DNA from: JAFALK01 sp042701975
GTDB lineage: Bacteria > Pseudomonadota > Gammaproteobacteria > Burkholderiales > Burkholderiaceae_C
DNA length: 64,000 nt
Assembly (NCBI GenBank): GCA_042701975.1
Contig: CP170561.1
Coordinates: 3,968,001 to 4,032,000, forward strand
Direction: 5' to 3'
How positions within the stretch are numbered: the stretch's first letter is position 1; each line of letters begins with the position of its first letter. This document shows, piece by piece, positions 13,080-21,997 of this stretch. A program made the translations under genes and the position numbers. Under the pieces are notes generated by a model, which was given only the letters and a program-made list of their open reading frames with translations, searched no databases and was not told the origin of the DNA.

Positions 13080-13089
13080 TTCCCCACAA

Positions 13090-13120
13090 GGCCGGCGCAG
13101 CACCGATGTGTGCGCCGGCC
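13090..13120 (+). terminator. GC-rich hairpin after trxA
   Basis: Perfect 10-bp stem GGCCGGCGCA (13090-13099) with TGCGCCGGCC (13111-13120) around an 11-base loop, 10 bases past the trxA stop. There is no T-run after it, so it may act as an inefficient terminator or mRNA stabiliser between trxA and rho. Confidence 0.5.
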
Positions 13121-13312
13121 CGACTGCCAACATGCCGGCCCGCCTTGGGTGACCGCGCATGGACTCGGCGCCCAAGCTCTCCCGCGTACCGTTTTCGAGA
13201 ATGTTCGTGATGGCCTGTTCTGCAGGTCACGCATGAGCGCTTGGCACCAAAGCCGAAGTTTCTGGCTGCAGCTCCTGGGCAGGGACGCGGCCTTCTCACC
13301 GGGTGTTCACCC

Positions 13313-14578
13313 ATGCATCTTTCCGAACTGAAAGCGCTTCACGTCTCGGCCCTCATCACGATGGGCGAGGAGCTGGAGATCGAGAACGTCGCTCGCATGC
13401 GCAAGCAGGAGCTGATGTTCGCCATCATGAAGAAGCGCGCCAAGGCCGGCGAGCAGGTCTTCGGCGACGGCGTGCTCGAAGTCCTGCCCGACGGCTTCGG
13501 CTTCCTGCGCTCCATCGAAGCCAGCTACATGGCCTCGACCGACGACATCTACCTGTCGCCGAGCCAGATCCGCCGCTTCAACCTCCACACCGGCGACATG
13601 ATCGAAGGTGAAGTGCGCGTGCCCAAGGACGGCGAGCGCTACTTTGCCCTCGTGAAGGTGGACCGCGTGAACGGCCTCACCCCCGAGGAGAGCAAGCACA
13701 AGATCATGTTCGAGAACTTGACGCCGCTGTTCCCCAAGGAACAGTTCAAGCTCGAACGCGAGAACTTCAAGGGCGACGAGAACATCGTCGGCCGCATCAT
13801 CGACCTCACCTCTCCCATCGGCAAAGGCCAGCGCGCACTGATCGTCGCCCAGCCCAAGACCGGCAAAACGGAGATGATGAAGAGCATCGCCCACTCCCTG
13901 GTGGCCAACCACCCGGACTGCCACCTGATCGTGCTGCTGGTGGACGAGCGCCCTGAGGAAGTGACCGAAATGCTGCGCACCGTGCGCGGCGAGGTCATCA
14001 GCTCCACTTTCGACGAGCCCGCCGCCCGCCACGTGCAGGTCGCCGAAATGGTGATCGAGCGCGCCAAGCGCCTGGTCGAGCTCAAGAAGGACGTGGTGAT
14101 CCTGCTGGACTCCATCACCCGCCTGGCCCGCGCCTACAACAACGTGCTGCCCAGCTCCGGCAAGGTGCTGACCGGCGGTGTGGACGCCAACGCCCTGCAG
14201 CGCCCCAAGCGCTTCTTCGGCGCGGCGCGCAACGTGGAAGAAGGCGGCTCGCTGACGATCATTGGCACGGCCTTGGTGGACACGGGCTCCAAGATGGACG
14301 AAGTGATCTACGAAGAGTTCAAGGGCACCGGCAACTGCGAAATCCACCTGGATCGCCGCATGGCCGAGAAGCGCGTCTACCCGTCCATCCTGATCAACAA
14401 GTCCGGCACCCGCCGCGAAGAGCTGCTGCTCAAGCCCGAGATCCTGCAAAAGAGCTGGATCCTGCGCAAGCTCTTGTACAACATGGACGAGATCGAGGCG
14501 ATGGAGTTCATCCTCGACAAGATGAAGGCGTCCAAGAACAACCTGGACTTCTTCGACATGATGCGTCGAGGCGGCTAA
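13313..14578 (+). CDS. rho: Transcription termination factor Rho
   Basis: 421 residues, matching proteobacterial Rho. The N-terminal helical part begins MHLSELKALH, then the cold-shock-like RNA-binding domain with DGFGFLRS, and the RecA-like ATPase with Walker A AQPKTGKTEMMKS, LLVDERPEEVTEM, and SSTFDEPAARHV (the Q/R loops follow). It is the hexameric RNA-dependent ATPase that ends transcription. The start is the ATG at 13313; the open frame extends further up but has no Rho-like sequence there. The 190-base leader after the trxA hairpin could hold the self-regulatory region known for rho in other bacteria, though no specific element was recognised. Confidence 0.97.
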   Translation: MHLSELKALHVSALITMGEELEIENVARMRKQELMFAIMKKRAKAGEQVFGDGVLEVLPDGFGFLRSIEASYMASTDDIYLSPSQIRRFNLHTGDMIEGEVRVPKDGERYFALVKVDRVNGLTPEESKHKIMFENLTPLFPKEQFKLERENFKGDENIVGRIIDLTSPIGKGQRALIVAQPKTGKTEMMKSIAHSLVANHPDCHLIVLLVDERPEEVTEMLRTVRGEVISSTFDEPAARHVQVAEMVIERAKRLVELKKDVVILLDSITRLARAYNNVLPSSGKVLTGGVDANALQRPKRFFGAARNVEEGGSLTIIGTALVDTGSKMDEVIYEEFKGTGNCEIHLDRRMAEKRVYPSILINKSGTRREELLLKPEILQKSWILRKLLYNMDEIEAMEFILDKMKASKNNLDFFDMMRRGG

Positions 14579-14580
14579 GG

Positions 14581-14600
14581 CCGGGTAAATCCCGGTTTTT
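14581..14600 (+). terminator. Rho-independent terminator of rho
   Basis: CCGGG-TAAAT-CCCGG followed by TTTTT, starting two bases past the rho stop. Confidence 0.85.
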
Positions 14601-14689
14601 AGGCTACAATCGACGGTTTCCCTCACACCCGGAAAGTGTGCCCGCATGGTGCAGGCATGGCTCCCGGCCCTGATCCCAAGAGGCTCCCC

Positions 14690-14941
14690 ATGAAAGAAGG
14701 CATTCACCCCAACTACCGCGACGTGGTCTTTGTTGACCAGTCGAACGGTTTCCAATTCGTGACCCGCTCCACGATCCAGACCAAGGAAAGCATCGAATTC
14801 GAAGGCAAGACGATGCCCCTGGTGAAGCTGGAAACGACGAGCGAGTCGCACCCCTTCTACACCGGCACGCAAAAGTCGGTGGACAACCTGGGCGGTCGCG
14901 TCGAAAAGTTCCGCAACAAGTTCGCCCAGTTCAAGAAGTAA
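14690..14941 (+). CDS. rpmE2: 50S ribosomal protein L31, type B
   Basis: 83 residues, start ATG 14690 with AAGAGG at 14679-14684. The sequence MKEGIHPNYRDVVFVD and the lack of the CxxC pairs of zinc-binding L31 identify the type B (C-minus) form. It is a structural protein of the large subunit that bridges to the small subunit. It lies between the rho terminator and its own strong terminator, so it is monocistronic. In many betaproteobacteria this is the main housekeeping L31; no Zur-like operator was recognised upstream. Confidence 0.95.
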   Translation: MKEGIHPNYRDVVFVDQSNGFQFVTRSTIQTKESIEFEGKTMPLVKLETTSESHPFYTGTQKSVDNLGGRVEKFRNKFAQFKK

Positions 14942-14970
14942 TCTCGCGGCGTCAAGCCACGGATTCCAGC

Positions 14971-15000
14971 AAAGGCAGCTTCGGCTGCCTTTTCTCTTTT
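14971..15000 (+). terminator. Rho-independent terminator of rpmE2
   Basis: AAAGGCAGC-TTCG-GCTGCCTTT with a stable UUCG tetraloop, followed by TCTCTTTT. Confidence 0.92.
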
Positions 15001-15075
15001 CTGCAGCTTCGCTTGCCTTGGTTTTTCTTGGGGCATCATGCGCACCGAGACAACCCGACCCCAACAACAAGACGC

Positions 15076-16731
15076 GTGAACGCTCCTGCCACCCCCGCCA
15101 TCGTTGCCGAGCGCGGCGCCCAGCGCCTGCCACGCTTGGCCCTGCTCCTGGTCTGTGCCGCCTACCTGCTGCCCGGCCTGTTCGGACGCGACCCCTGGCG
15201 CAATGCCGACCTGACGGCCTTCGGCTTCATGGCCTCGATCGCCGAAGGGCACGCGACCTGGTGGCAGCCGTCCATTGCCGGCATTGCCGCACCGGGCGGC
15301 CCCTTGCCCTACTGGATCGGGGCGTTGGCGATCAAGGCGATGCCCTTCCTGGATCCGGCCTTCGCCGCTCGCCTGCCGTACGCGCTGGCCCTGGTGCTCG
15401 TCATGGCGCTGACCTGGTACAGCGCGTACTACCTGGCCCGCACGGACGCCGCCCAGCCCGTGGCCTTTGCCTTCGGCGGCGAGGCCGATGCCAACGACTA
15501 CGCCCGCACCCTGGCCGACGGCGCCCTGCTCGCGCTGGTGGCCACGCTCGGCCTGCTGCAGCTCGGCCACGAAACCACGCCCGAGCTGCTGCAGCTGCTG
15601 TCGATCACGCTCTTCCTCTACGGCATGGCCGCCGCGCCTTTCCAGCTCACCAAGGCGCGTTGCGCGCTGATCCTCGCCCTGCCCGCCCTGGCCGCCAGTG
15701 GCGCGCCCGCGGTGGCCGTGGTGCTGGCGCTGCTGGGCGTCGTGCTGTGCCTGCGCTCCACCTATCAAGAAGTGCGCGGCCTGCTGCCCTGGCTGCTGGC
15801 CGCGGGTTCGCTCTCGGCCATCTCGGCCCTGGCCTTCAATGCCTGGGCCTGGCGCGTCACCCTGCAGCCGCACTGGGCTTCTGCCGGCCAGGCAATGACG
15901 CTGCTGGCCTGGTTCTGCTGGCCGGCCTGGCCACTGGCGCTCTGGACGCTGTGGCGCTGGCGCAGCCACTGGCAGCGCCGCCACATCTTCCTGCCGCTGG
16001 TGACGGCGCTGGTGCCCATGGTCACCAGCCTGCTGATGGACGGCAGCGACCGCGCCCTGCTGCTGGCCCTGCCGGCACTGGCCGTACTGGCCGCATTCGC
16101 GCTGCCCACGCTCAAGCGCTCCATCGCGGCTGCCATCGACTGGTTTGCGGTCTTCTTCTTCAGCGCCGGCGGCCTGTTCATCTGGCTGTACTACATCTCC
16201 ATGCAGACGGGCTGGCCGGCCCAGCCGCTGGCCAACCTGCGCAAGCTGGCGGTGGGCTTCGAGCCGAGCTTCAGCCTGGTGGCCCTGGTGGTGGCACTGG
16301 CCGGCAGCGCCGCCTGGCTGGCCCTGGTGCGCTGGCGCACGGCACGTCACCGCCACGCGCTGTGGAAGAGCCTGGCCCTTTCGGCGGGCGGTGTGGCCCT
16401 GGGCTGGCTGCTGACGCTCACCCTGATGCTGCCGCCTCTGGATTACGCCCGCTCCAACCGCCCGCTGGTGGAGCGGCTGCGAGCTCATCTGCCGGCAGAT
16501 GCCAACTGCGTGGCCGCGCCCGGCCAGGCGCTGGCCACGCTGGCGGCGCTGGAGTTCGTCGGCCGCTGGAAGGTGGACGCGCGCCAATCCTTGGCCACCA
16601 CGGACTGCCACTACGCGCTTCAGGCCAGCACCGCAGTTGTCCCGGACGGCTGGGAAGCCGTGGCGCTGGTGCGGCGGCCGTCCGACCGGGTGGGCAGCCT
16701 GGCCGTCTTGCGCAGGCATTGGACGGGCTGA
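15076..16731 (+). CDS. GT39/ArnT-like integral membrane glycosyltransferase
   Basis: About 551 residues, starting at GTG 15076; no ATG lies near the N-terminus and a TTG at 15013 is a poorer choice. The protein has about 11-12 hydrophobic segments. After TM1 comes a short loop with GRDPWRNADL, the place of the acidic catalytic loop in the GT-C fold of ArnT/PMT enzymes, and then PLPYWIGALAIK. Such enzymes move a sugar from a lipid carrier to lipid A or protein on the periplasmic side. The substrate cannot be told from sequence. It is a lone gene between the rpmE2 terminator and a new promoter. Confidence 0.75.
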   Translation: MNAPATPAIVAERGAQRLPRLALLLVCAAYLLPGLFGRDPWRNADLTAFGFMASIAEGHATWWQPSIAGIAAPGGPLPYWIGALAIKAMPFLDPAFAARLPYALALVLVMALTWYSAYYLARTDAAQPVAFAFGGEADANDYARTLADGALLALVATLGLLQLGHETTPELLQLLSITLFLYGMAAAPFQLTKARCALILALPALAASGAPAVAVVLALLGVVLCLRSTYQEVRGLLPWLLAAGSLSAISALAFNAWAWRVTLQPHWASAGQAMTLLAWFCWPAWPLALWTLWRWRSHWQRRHIFLPLVTALVPMVTSLLMDGSDRALLLALPALAVLAAFALPTLKRSIAAAIDWFAVFFFSAGGLFIWLYYISMQTGWPAQPLANLRKLAVGFEPSFSLVALVVALAGSAAWLALVRWRTARHRHALWKSLALSAGGVALGWLLTLTLMLPPLDYARSNRPLVERLRAHLPADANCVAAPGQALATLAALEFVGRWKVDARQSLATTDCHYALQASTAVVPDGWEAVALVRRPSDRVGSLAVLRRHWTG

Positions 16732-16760
16732 CGCACCTGATATTTGTCAAATTCATCAAA

Positions 16761-16796
16761 CATGATGTTGAATTTTCTTAACATCATGGCTAATAT
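16761..16796 (+). promoter_or_regulatory. Promoter with overlapping palindromic operator
   Basis: A perfect inverted repeat CATGATGTT (16761-16769) / AACATCATG (16780-16788) with a 10-base spacer overlaps a good sigma-70 promoter: -35 TTGAAT (16768-16773), 17 bases, -10 TAATAT (16791-16796). A repressor bound here would cover the -35 and spacer. The XRE-family protein encoded second in the following operon is the natural candidate (inference). Confidence 0.7.
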
Positions 16797-16841
16797 TCTC
16801 GACACCAACAACCCTTCCTTCCATCCACAAGGAGTGTCGAG

Positions 16842-17267
16842 ATGCCCTTCCGCGAAAAATCCGCTTGGCTGGCCCTGCTGGCCATCACGCTGACCTTCGG
16901 CCCCTACTTCGCTATCGTGGCCAGCGGCCGCATCCCGATGGAGGGCCTGCCCAATATGCAGATGATGGGGCTGTACGCCACCGTCTGCGCCGTCCAGGTC
17001 GCCATCCTGGCCGTCGGTCATCTGTGGCTGCGCCACCAGTCGCCTGAAGACGCGCGCACGCCGCCTGATGAACGCGACCGCGCGCTGATGCACCGCGCCC
17101 GCACCAGCGCCTACTACGTGCTGATGGTCGGCATCGTCTGGGTGGGCTGCTTCATGCCCTTCTATACCGGAGGCTGGCACATCGTGAATGCCACGGTCTT
17201 CATGATCTCGCTGGCCGAGGTCGTCTACTACGCCAGCCTGGTGTTCAGCTACCGCAAGCAGGCTTGA
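16842..17267 (+). CDS. Four-helix membrane protein paired with an XRE regulator
   Basis: 141 residues from ATG 16842, preceded by AAGGAG-like sequence. Four hydrophobic segments are visible (about residues 8-29, 42-62, 90-111 and 116-137) with a charged loop after the second (SPEDARTPPDERDR). It resembles small DUF2178-type membrane proteins that are found beside YgzD-like HTH proteins. No enzyme motif is present. It is followed after two bases by the regulator, and the pair is likely autoregulated through the operator at 16761. The function is unknown. Confidence 0.75.
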   Translation: MPFREKSAWLALLAITLTFGPYFAIVASGRIPMEGLPNMQMMGLYATVCAVQVAILAVGHLWLRHQSPEDARTPPDERDRALMHRARTSAYYVLMVGIVWVGCFMPFYTGGWHIVNATVFMISLAEVVYYASLVFSYRKQA

Positions 17268-17269
17268 TC

Positions 17270-17494
17270 ATGAGCGGCACACTTTCAAACCGCATCCGCA
17301 CGCTGCGCTTCAACCACGGGGAGATGTCGCAGAGCGAACTGGGCGAGCGCATCGGCGTGACGCGGCAGACCATCGCCGCGATTGAAGCCGGCAAATACTC
17401 GCCCTCGCTGGAGGCGGCCTTCAAGATCGCCCAGGTCTTCCAGGTGCCGCTGGACGAAGTCTTTCAGTGGCAGACGCAGACCGCCGGGGCCTGA
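17270..17494 (+). CDS. XRE-family helix-turn-helix regulator
   Basis: 74 residues made almost wholly of one HTH_3 domain: LGERIGVTRQTIAAIEAGKYSPS is the recognition region (seen at about 25-47), followed by a PLDEVF tail typical of the short YgzD/YozG-like regulators. Start ATG 17270 lies just after the stop of the membrane protein, so the two are one operon. Probable role: repression of its own promoter. It converges on phoR with only 12 bases between stops. Confidence 0.88.
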   Translation: MSGTLSNRIRTLRFNHGEMSQSELGERIGVTRQTIAAIEAGKYSPSLEAAFKIAQVFQVPLDEVFQWQTQTAGA

Positions 17495-17506
17495 GCAGGC
17501 GCGGCT

Positions 17507-18853
17507 TCAGGCCGCGTGTGCGGGCTCGGTCGAGCGCAGGCGCGCGGCCGGCAAGACGAGTGCAAAGCGCGAGCCCTGTCCGGGCTCGCTTTCCACCCGC
17601 AGTTCACCACCATGGCGCTGCATCACGTGCTTGACGATGGACAGGCCCAGGCCGGTGCCGCCGGTCTCGCGTGAGCGGCTGCCATCCACGCGGTAGAAGC
17701 GTTCGGTCAGCCGCGGAATATGTTCTCGGGCGATGCCGGGACCGGTGTCGGCCACAGAGATCTCGCCCGAGCCGTCCGGCAACAGGCGCCAGTCAAGGCG
17801 GATCGCGCCGCCGGCCGGCGTGTAGCGGACGGCGTTGGACAGCAGGTTGCCTGCGGCGCTGATCATTTCGGTCTCCGTGCCGGCCAACTCCAAATGCGTG
17901 GCCTCGGGTCCGGTGATGCGATGCCGGCCTGCCGAGAGCATGGTGGCTTCGCCGATCAGGCGGCTCAGCAGCGGATCCAGCGGCAGCCAGCGATCGGTGC
18001 CCGGACGCGGGCTGCCTTCGAGCTGGGCCAGCGTGAGCAGATCAGACACCAGCGTCTGCATGCGACTCGTCTGCTGCTCCATCAGCACCAGCACGCGGCC
18101 GCGCTCCACCTCGGTCAGCGGCAGGCTGGACAGCGTCTCGATGAAGCCGGACAGCACGGTCAGCGGCGTGCGGATCTCGTGCGAGACATTGGCCACGAAG
18201 TCGCGGCGCATGGCATCGGCGCGCTCACGCTCGGTCACGTCCTGCGTGATGATGAGCTTCATGCCCTCGCCGTACGAACGCACGATCACCAGCAGCGTCT
18301 GCCGGCCACCACCGCGCTGGTTGGCCAGGGTCAGCGGCTCGGCATAGGCGCCGGCCTGCAAATAGCCGACGAAGCCGGGCGCGCGCACGAGGTTCGTGAT
18401 GCGCTGCTGCAGGTCGCGCTCCGGGTCGAGGCAGAAGTGCGTGGCGGCCAGGTGGTTGCACCAGAGGATCTGCTCATTGGCGTCGATCATCAGCACGCCG
18501 TTGGGCGATGCTTCGATGGCGGTGAGGAAGTCCGTCAGCTGGCGCTGCTGCTGCGCGATGCCGCGATCACGGGCACGCACGGCACGCTCGATTCGGTAGG
18601 CCATTTCGCCATACAGGCCGGCGTCGCGCGGCGCGGTGTCCTGCATGGGACCACGCAGCCAACCCAGCAGGCGGTGCGCGCGCCAGGTGTCGACGATGAA
18701 GATGAAACCCACGCCGACCATGAGACCGAGCGCCACGGTCAGCATCGGCGTGGTGAGCATCTGGCCGGCCCACCAGAACACCAGCGCGCCGACCACCACG
18801 CCGGCCAGCGCAAGCAGGATTCGCGGTAGCAGCCAGTTCAGCGTTTCACCCAT
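17507..18853 (-). CDS. phoR: Phosphate-regulon sensor histidine kinase PhoR
   Basis: 448 residues. Two N-terminal membrane helices (about 8-60), a PAS domain (about 110-200, with ASPNGVLMIDANEQILW), the phosphoacceptor region NVSHEIRTPL, and the ATPase with NLLSNAVRY (N box), DTGPGI and GTGLGLSIV. It senses phosphate supply through the Pst transporter and PhoU and phosphorylates PhoB. Last gene of the pst-pho operon, 34 bases after phoB. A small hairpin (CGCGGC/GCCGCG, 17500-17516) overlaps its stop. Confidence 0.95.
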   Translation of the reverse strand: MGETLNWLLPRILLALAGVVVGALVFWWAGQMLTTPMLTVALGLMVGVGFIFIVDTWRAHRLLGWLRGPMQDTAPRDAGLYGEMAYRIERAVRARDRGIAQQQRQLTDFLTAIEASPNGVLMIDANEQILWCNHLAATHFCLDPERDLQQRITNLVRAPGFVGYLQAGAYAEPLTLANQRGGGRQTLLVIVRSYGEGMKLIITQDVTERERADAMRRDFVANVSHEIRTPLTVLSGFIETLSSLPLTEVERGRVLVLMEQQTSRMQTLVSDLLTLAQLEGSPRPGTDRWLPLDPLLSRLIGEATMLSAGRHRITGPEATHLELAGTETEMISAAGNLLSNAVRYTPAGGAIRLDWRLLPDGSGEISVADTGPGIAREHIPRLTERFYRVDGSRSRETGGTGLGLSIVKHVMQRHGGELRVESEPGQGSRFALVLPAARLRSTEPAHAA

Positions 18854-18887
18854 GCAACCTCAGGTTTTATCAGATCGAGCGGCTCGA

Positions 18888-19589
18888 TCAGGCTTGCAGC
18901 GCGCTCATCGATTGCGTCAGACGGTAACCGGCACCGCGCACGGTTTCAATCAGGCGGGCGCACTGCACCTTGTCCAGCGCTTCGCGCAGTCGCTTGACGT
19001 GGACGTCCACCGTGCGTTCTTCGATGAACACGTGATCGCCCCAGACGCGGTCGAGCAGCTGCGAGCGGCTGTGCACGCGCTCCGGATGCGTCATGAGGAA
19101 ATGCAGGAGGCGGAACTCGGTGGGGCCGAGCTTCACTTCCACGCCTTCCTTGCTGCAGCGGCGCGTCGAAGGATCGAGCACCAGGCCACCGGCTTCCACG
19201 GCGGCGTCGAGCGCCTCGGGGGCCTTGCGACGCAGCACCGCACGGATGCGGGCCAGCAGCTCCTTGGTGGAGAACGGCTTGGTCAGGTAGTCATCGGCAC
19301 CGGCGTCCAGACCCGAGACCTTGTCGCCCTCGTCGGCCCGCGCCGTCAGCATGATGATGGGCAGCTCCTTGGTGCGTGCCGCCTGGCGCCATTGGCGCGC
19401 CAAGGCCAGGCCCGACTGGCCCGGCAGCATCCAGTCCAGCAAGACCAGATCCGGCAGCGCGCCGTCGATCTCGACCTGCGCCTGGTCGGCCGTGGCGGCC
19501 AGCGTGACTTCAAAGCCTGCGTGACGCAGATTGATGGAGATGAGTTCGGCGATCGCCGATTCGTCTTCCACCACCAGGATGCGACTCAT
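18888..19589 (-). CDS. phoB: Phosphate-regulon response regulator PhoB
   Basis: 233 residues. Receiver domain with VVEDE at 6-10, LLDWMLPG around the phosphoacceptor Asp (about D53) and the KPF switch lysine; then an OmpR/PhoB winged helix (LGPTEFRLLHFLMTHPE, RTVDVHVKRLREAL). Once phosphorylated it binds Pho boxes to activate pst and other phosphate-starvation genes, including probably its own operon through the box at 24194-24226. It lies 14 bases downstream of phoU. Confidence 0.96.
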   Translation of the reverse strand: MSRILVVEDESAIAELISINLRHAGFEVTLAATADQAQVEIDGALPDLVLLDWMLPGQSGLALARQWRQAARTKELPIIMLTARADEGDKVSGLDAGADDYLTKPFSTKELLARIRAVLRRKAPEALDAAVEAGGLVLDPSTRRCSKEGVEVKLGPTEFRLLHFLMTHPERVHSRSQLLDRVWGDHVFIEERTVDVHVKRLREALDKVQCARLIETVRGAGYRLTQSMSALQA

Positions 19590-19603
19590 GGTTCGATCTC
19601 CCT

Positions 19604-20311
19604 TCAGCGCACCATGGTCTCGACCGCTTCCGGCGAGTTGTGCCGGACGTCGGTGCCCTTGACCACGTAGATGATGACTTCGGCCAGGTTCTTCGCGTGG
19701 TCGCCCACGCGCTCGATTGCCTTGGCCACGAAGACCAGGTCGATGGCCGACGAGATGGTGCGCGGGTCTTCCATCATGTAGGTGATGAGCTTGCGCATCA
19801 GGCCGTCGAATTCCTTGTCGATGGCATCGTCCTGCTTGAGCACTTCGAGCGCGCGCTCGACGTCCAGGCGGGCAAACGCATCGAGCACCTTGCGCAGCGA
19901 GGCCGTGGCCAGCTCGGCCTCGAAGGCCAGGTCGGACATCGGCAGGCGCAGGCGGCTGGAGACGCCGGTGTTGATCAGGCGCTGCACCGTGCGGGCAATG
20001 CGGGCGGCTTCATCGCCCACGCGCTCGAGGTTGGCGATGGACTTGGAAATGGCGATCAGGAGGCGCAGGTCGCGCGCCGTCGGCTGGCGACGGGCGATGA
20101 TGGAATGCAGCTCGTGATCGATCGCCACTTCCATGGCGTTGACCTTCTCCTCGGCTTCCAGCACGCCGCTGGCGGATTCGCCGCTGAAGTCCACGAGTGC
20201 CTGCACGGCTTGCGCCACTTGCGCTTCGACCATGCCGCCCATTTCGAGCACGCGGGTCGAGATGCCGGACAGCTCGGCGTCGAATTGGGTGGAAAGATGC
20301 TTGTCAACCAT
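19604..20311 (-). CDS. phoU: Phosphate signalling protein PhoU
   Basis: 235 residues in two PhoU three-helix repeats. The metal-binding type motif GDEAARIA and the second-repeat equivalent VGDHAKNLAE are present. PhoU links the Pst transporter to PhoR and turns the regulon off when phosphate is plentiful. It lies between pstB and phoB with short gaps, the order usual in proteobacteria. Confidence 0.96.
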   Translation of the reverse strand: MVDKHLSTQFDAELSGISTRVLEMGGMVEAQVAQAVQALVDFSGESASGVLEAEEKVNAMEVAIDHELHSIIARRQPTARDLRLLIAISKSIANLERVGDEAARIARTVQRLINTGVSSRLRLPMSDLAFEAELATASLRKVLDAFARLDVERALEVLKQDDAIDKEFDGLMRKLITYMMEDPRTISSAIDLVFVAKAIERVGDHAKNLAEVIIYVVKGTDVRHNSPEAVETMVR

Positions 20312-20328
20312 GTCTTGTCTCCCGGGTC

Positions 20329-21114
20329 TCAGCCGAAGCGGCCGGTGATGTAGTCTTCCGTGTCCTTGCGCTTGGGCTTCATGAACAGCTCGGCCGTGGG
20401 GCCGAACTCGATCAGGTCGCCCAGGTACATGTAGGCCGTGTAGTCCGAGCAGCGTGCAGCCTGCTGCATGTTGTGGGTCACGATGGCCACGGTGTAGTCG
20501 CTCTTGAGCTCGTGGATCAGCTCTTCGATCTTGCCCGTGGAGATCGGATCCAGCGCCGAGCAGGGCTCGTCGAGCAGCAGCACTTCAGGCTTGATGGCGA
20601 TGCCGCGGGCAATGCACAGGCGCTGCTGCTGGCCGCCGGAGAGGCCGGAGCCGCTCTGGCCGAGCTTGTCCTTTACTTCGTTCCACAGCGCAGCCTTCTT
20701 CAGGGCCCACTCCACCCGCTCGTCCATCTCCACGCGCGGCAGCGTCTCGAAGAGGCGCACGCCGAAGGCGATGTTGTCGTAGATGGACATCGGGAACGGC
20801 GTGGGCTTCTGAAAGACCATGCCGACCTTGGCGCGGATCAGCGAGACGTCTTCCTTGCTCTTCAGGATGTTCTCGCCGTCGAGGACGATCTCGCCCTCGG
20901 CGCGCTGCTCGGGGTAGAGCTCGAACATGCGGTTGAGCGTGCGCAGCAGCGTGGACTTGCCGCAGCCCGAAGGGCCGATGAAGGCGGTGACCTTGCCTTC
21001 CGGGATGTCCAGATTGATGTTCTTCAGGGCGTGGAAACCGCCGTAGTAGAAGTTCAGGTTGCGAACCGAGATCTTGGCTTTCTCAGTCACGGGCATGTCG
21101 ACTTTTGCGTCCAT
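20329..21114 (-). CDS. pstB: Phosphate ABC transporter ATP-binding protein PstB
   Basis: 261 residues from ATG 21114, which has a GGAA site before it; an upstream TTG at 21132 would add only six residues. Walker A GPSGCGKST, signature LSGGQQQRLCIARG and Walker B LLLDEPCSALDP are intact. It powers high-affinity phosphate uptake with PstA and PstC at the inner membrane and also takes part in PhoR signalling. Confidence 0.97.
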   Translation of the reverse strand: MDAKVDMPVTEKAKISVRNLNFYYGGFHALKNINLDIPEGKVTAFIGPSGCGKSTLLRTLNRMFELYPEQRAEGEIVLDGENILKSKEDVSLIRAKVGMVFQKPTPFPMSIYDNIAFGVRLFETLPRVEMDERVEWALKKAALWNEVKDKLGQSGSGLSGGQQQRLCIARGIAIKPEVLLLDEPCSALDPISTGKIEELIHELKSDYTVAIVTHNMQQAARCSDYTAYMYLGDLIEFGPTAELFMKPKRKDTEDYITGRFG

Positions 21115-21136
21115 GGGATTTCCAGTTCTCAATCAA

Positions 21137-21997
21137 TCAGTGCTTGTTCTTGAAGAGCACGCGGGCCGCGATGTTCAGCGCCAGCACACCCATCGTGATC
21201 AGGAAGACGCCGGCCCAGGCCAGCTGTTGCCAGTTCTCGTAGGGACTCATCGCGAACTTGTAGATCACGGCCGGCAGATTGGCCATGGGCTTGGACAGGT
21301 CCGAGTTCCAGAACTGGTTGTTCAACGCGGTGAACAACAGCGGTGCGGTCTCGCCGGACACGCGGGCCACGGCGAGCAAGATGCCGGTGAGCACGCCTGC
21401 GCGGGCCGACTTGAGCGTGACGCTCAGGATGACCTTCCACTTCGGCGTGCCCAGGGCATAGGCCGCCTCGCGCAGCGCGTTGGGGATCAGGCTCAGCATG
21501 TTCTCGGTCGTGCGCAGCACCACCGGGATCACGATCAGCGCCAGCGCCAACGTGCCAGCCAGGCCGGAGAAGCTGTGCATGCGCGCCACGATGAGCGCGG
21601 CGATGAAGATGCCGATCACGATGCTGGGCGCAGACAGCAGGATGTCGTTGACGAAGCGCACCGTGGCGCCGAGGCGGCTCTTTTGGCCATATTCAGCCAG
21701 GTAGACGCCGGCCATCACGCCGATGGGCGTACCAATCAGCGTGGCCAGGCCCACCATCAGCAGCGAGCCGAAAATGGCGTTGGCCAGGCCGCCGTCGGTG
21801 GCCATCGGCGCGGGCGTCATTTCGGTGAAGGTGGCCAGCGACAGACCGCCCACACCAAGGCGGACGGTTTCGTACAAGATCCACAGCAGCCAGAACACGC
21901 CGAAGGCCATGGCACCGAGCGAGAGAGTCAGCGCGACGGCGTTGATGCGCTTGCGCTTGCCGTGCATGGCAACGCGCGATGCGGAGGTGGCGCTCAT
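21137..21997 (-). CDS. pstA: Phosphate ABC transporter permease PstA
   Basis: 286 residues with six predicted membrane helices and the binding-protein-dependent permease EAA-type loop (ALREAAYALGTPKWKV). Its ATG overlaps the pstC stop by 4 bases. It forms the membrane channel with PstC. Confidence 0.95.
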   Translation of the reverse strand: MSATSASRVAMHGKRKRINAVALTLSLGAMAFGVFWLLWILYETVRLGVGGLSLATFTEMTPAPMATDGGLANAIFGSLLMVGLATLIGTPIGVMAGVYLAEYGQKSRLGATVRFVNDILLSAPSIVIGIFIAALIVARMHSFSGLAGTLALALIVIPVVLRTTENMLSLIPNALREAAYALGTPKWKVILSVTLKSARAGVLTGILLAVARVSGETAPLLFTALNNQFWNSDLSKPMANLPAVIYKFAMSPYENWQQLAWAGVFLITMGVLALNIAARVLFKNKH

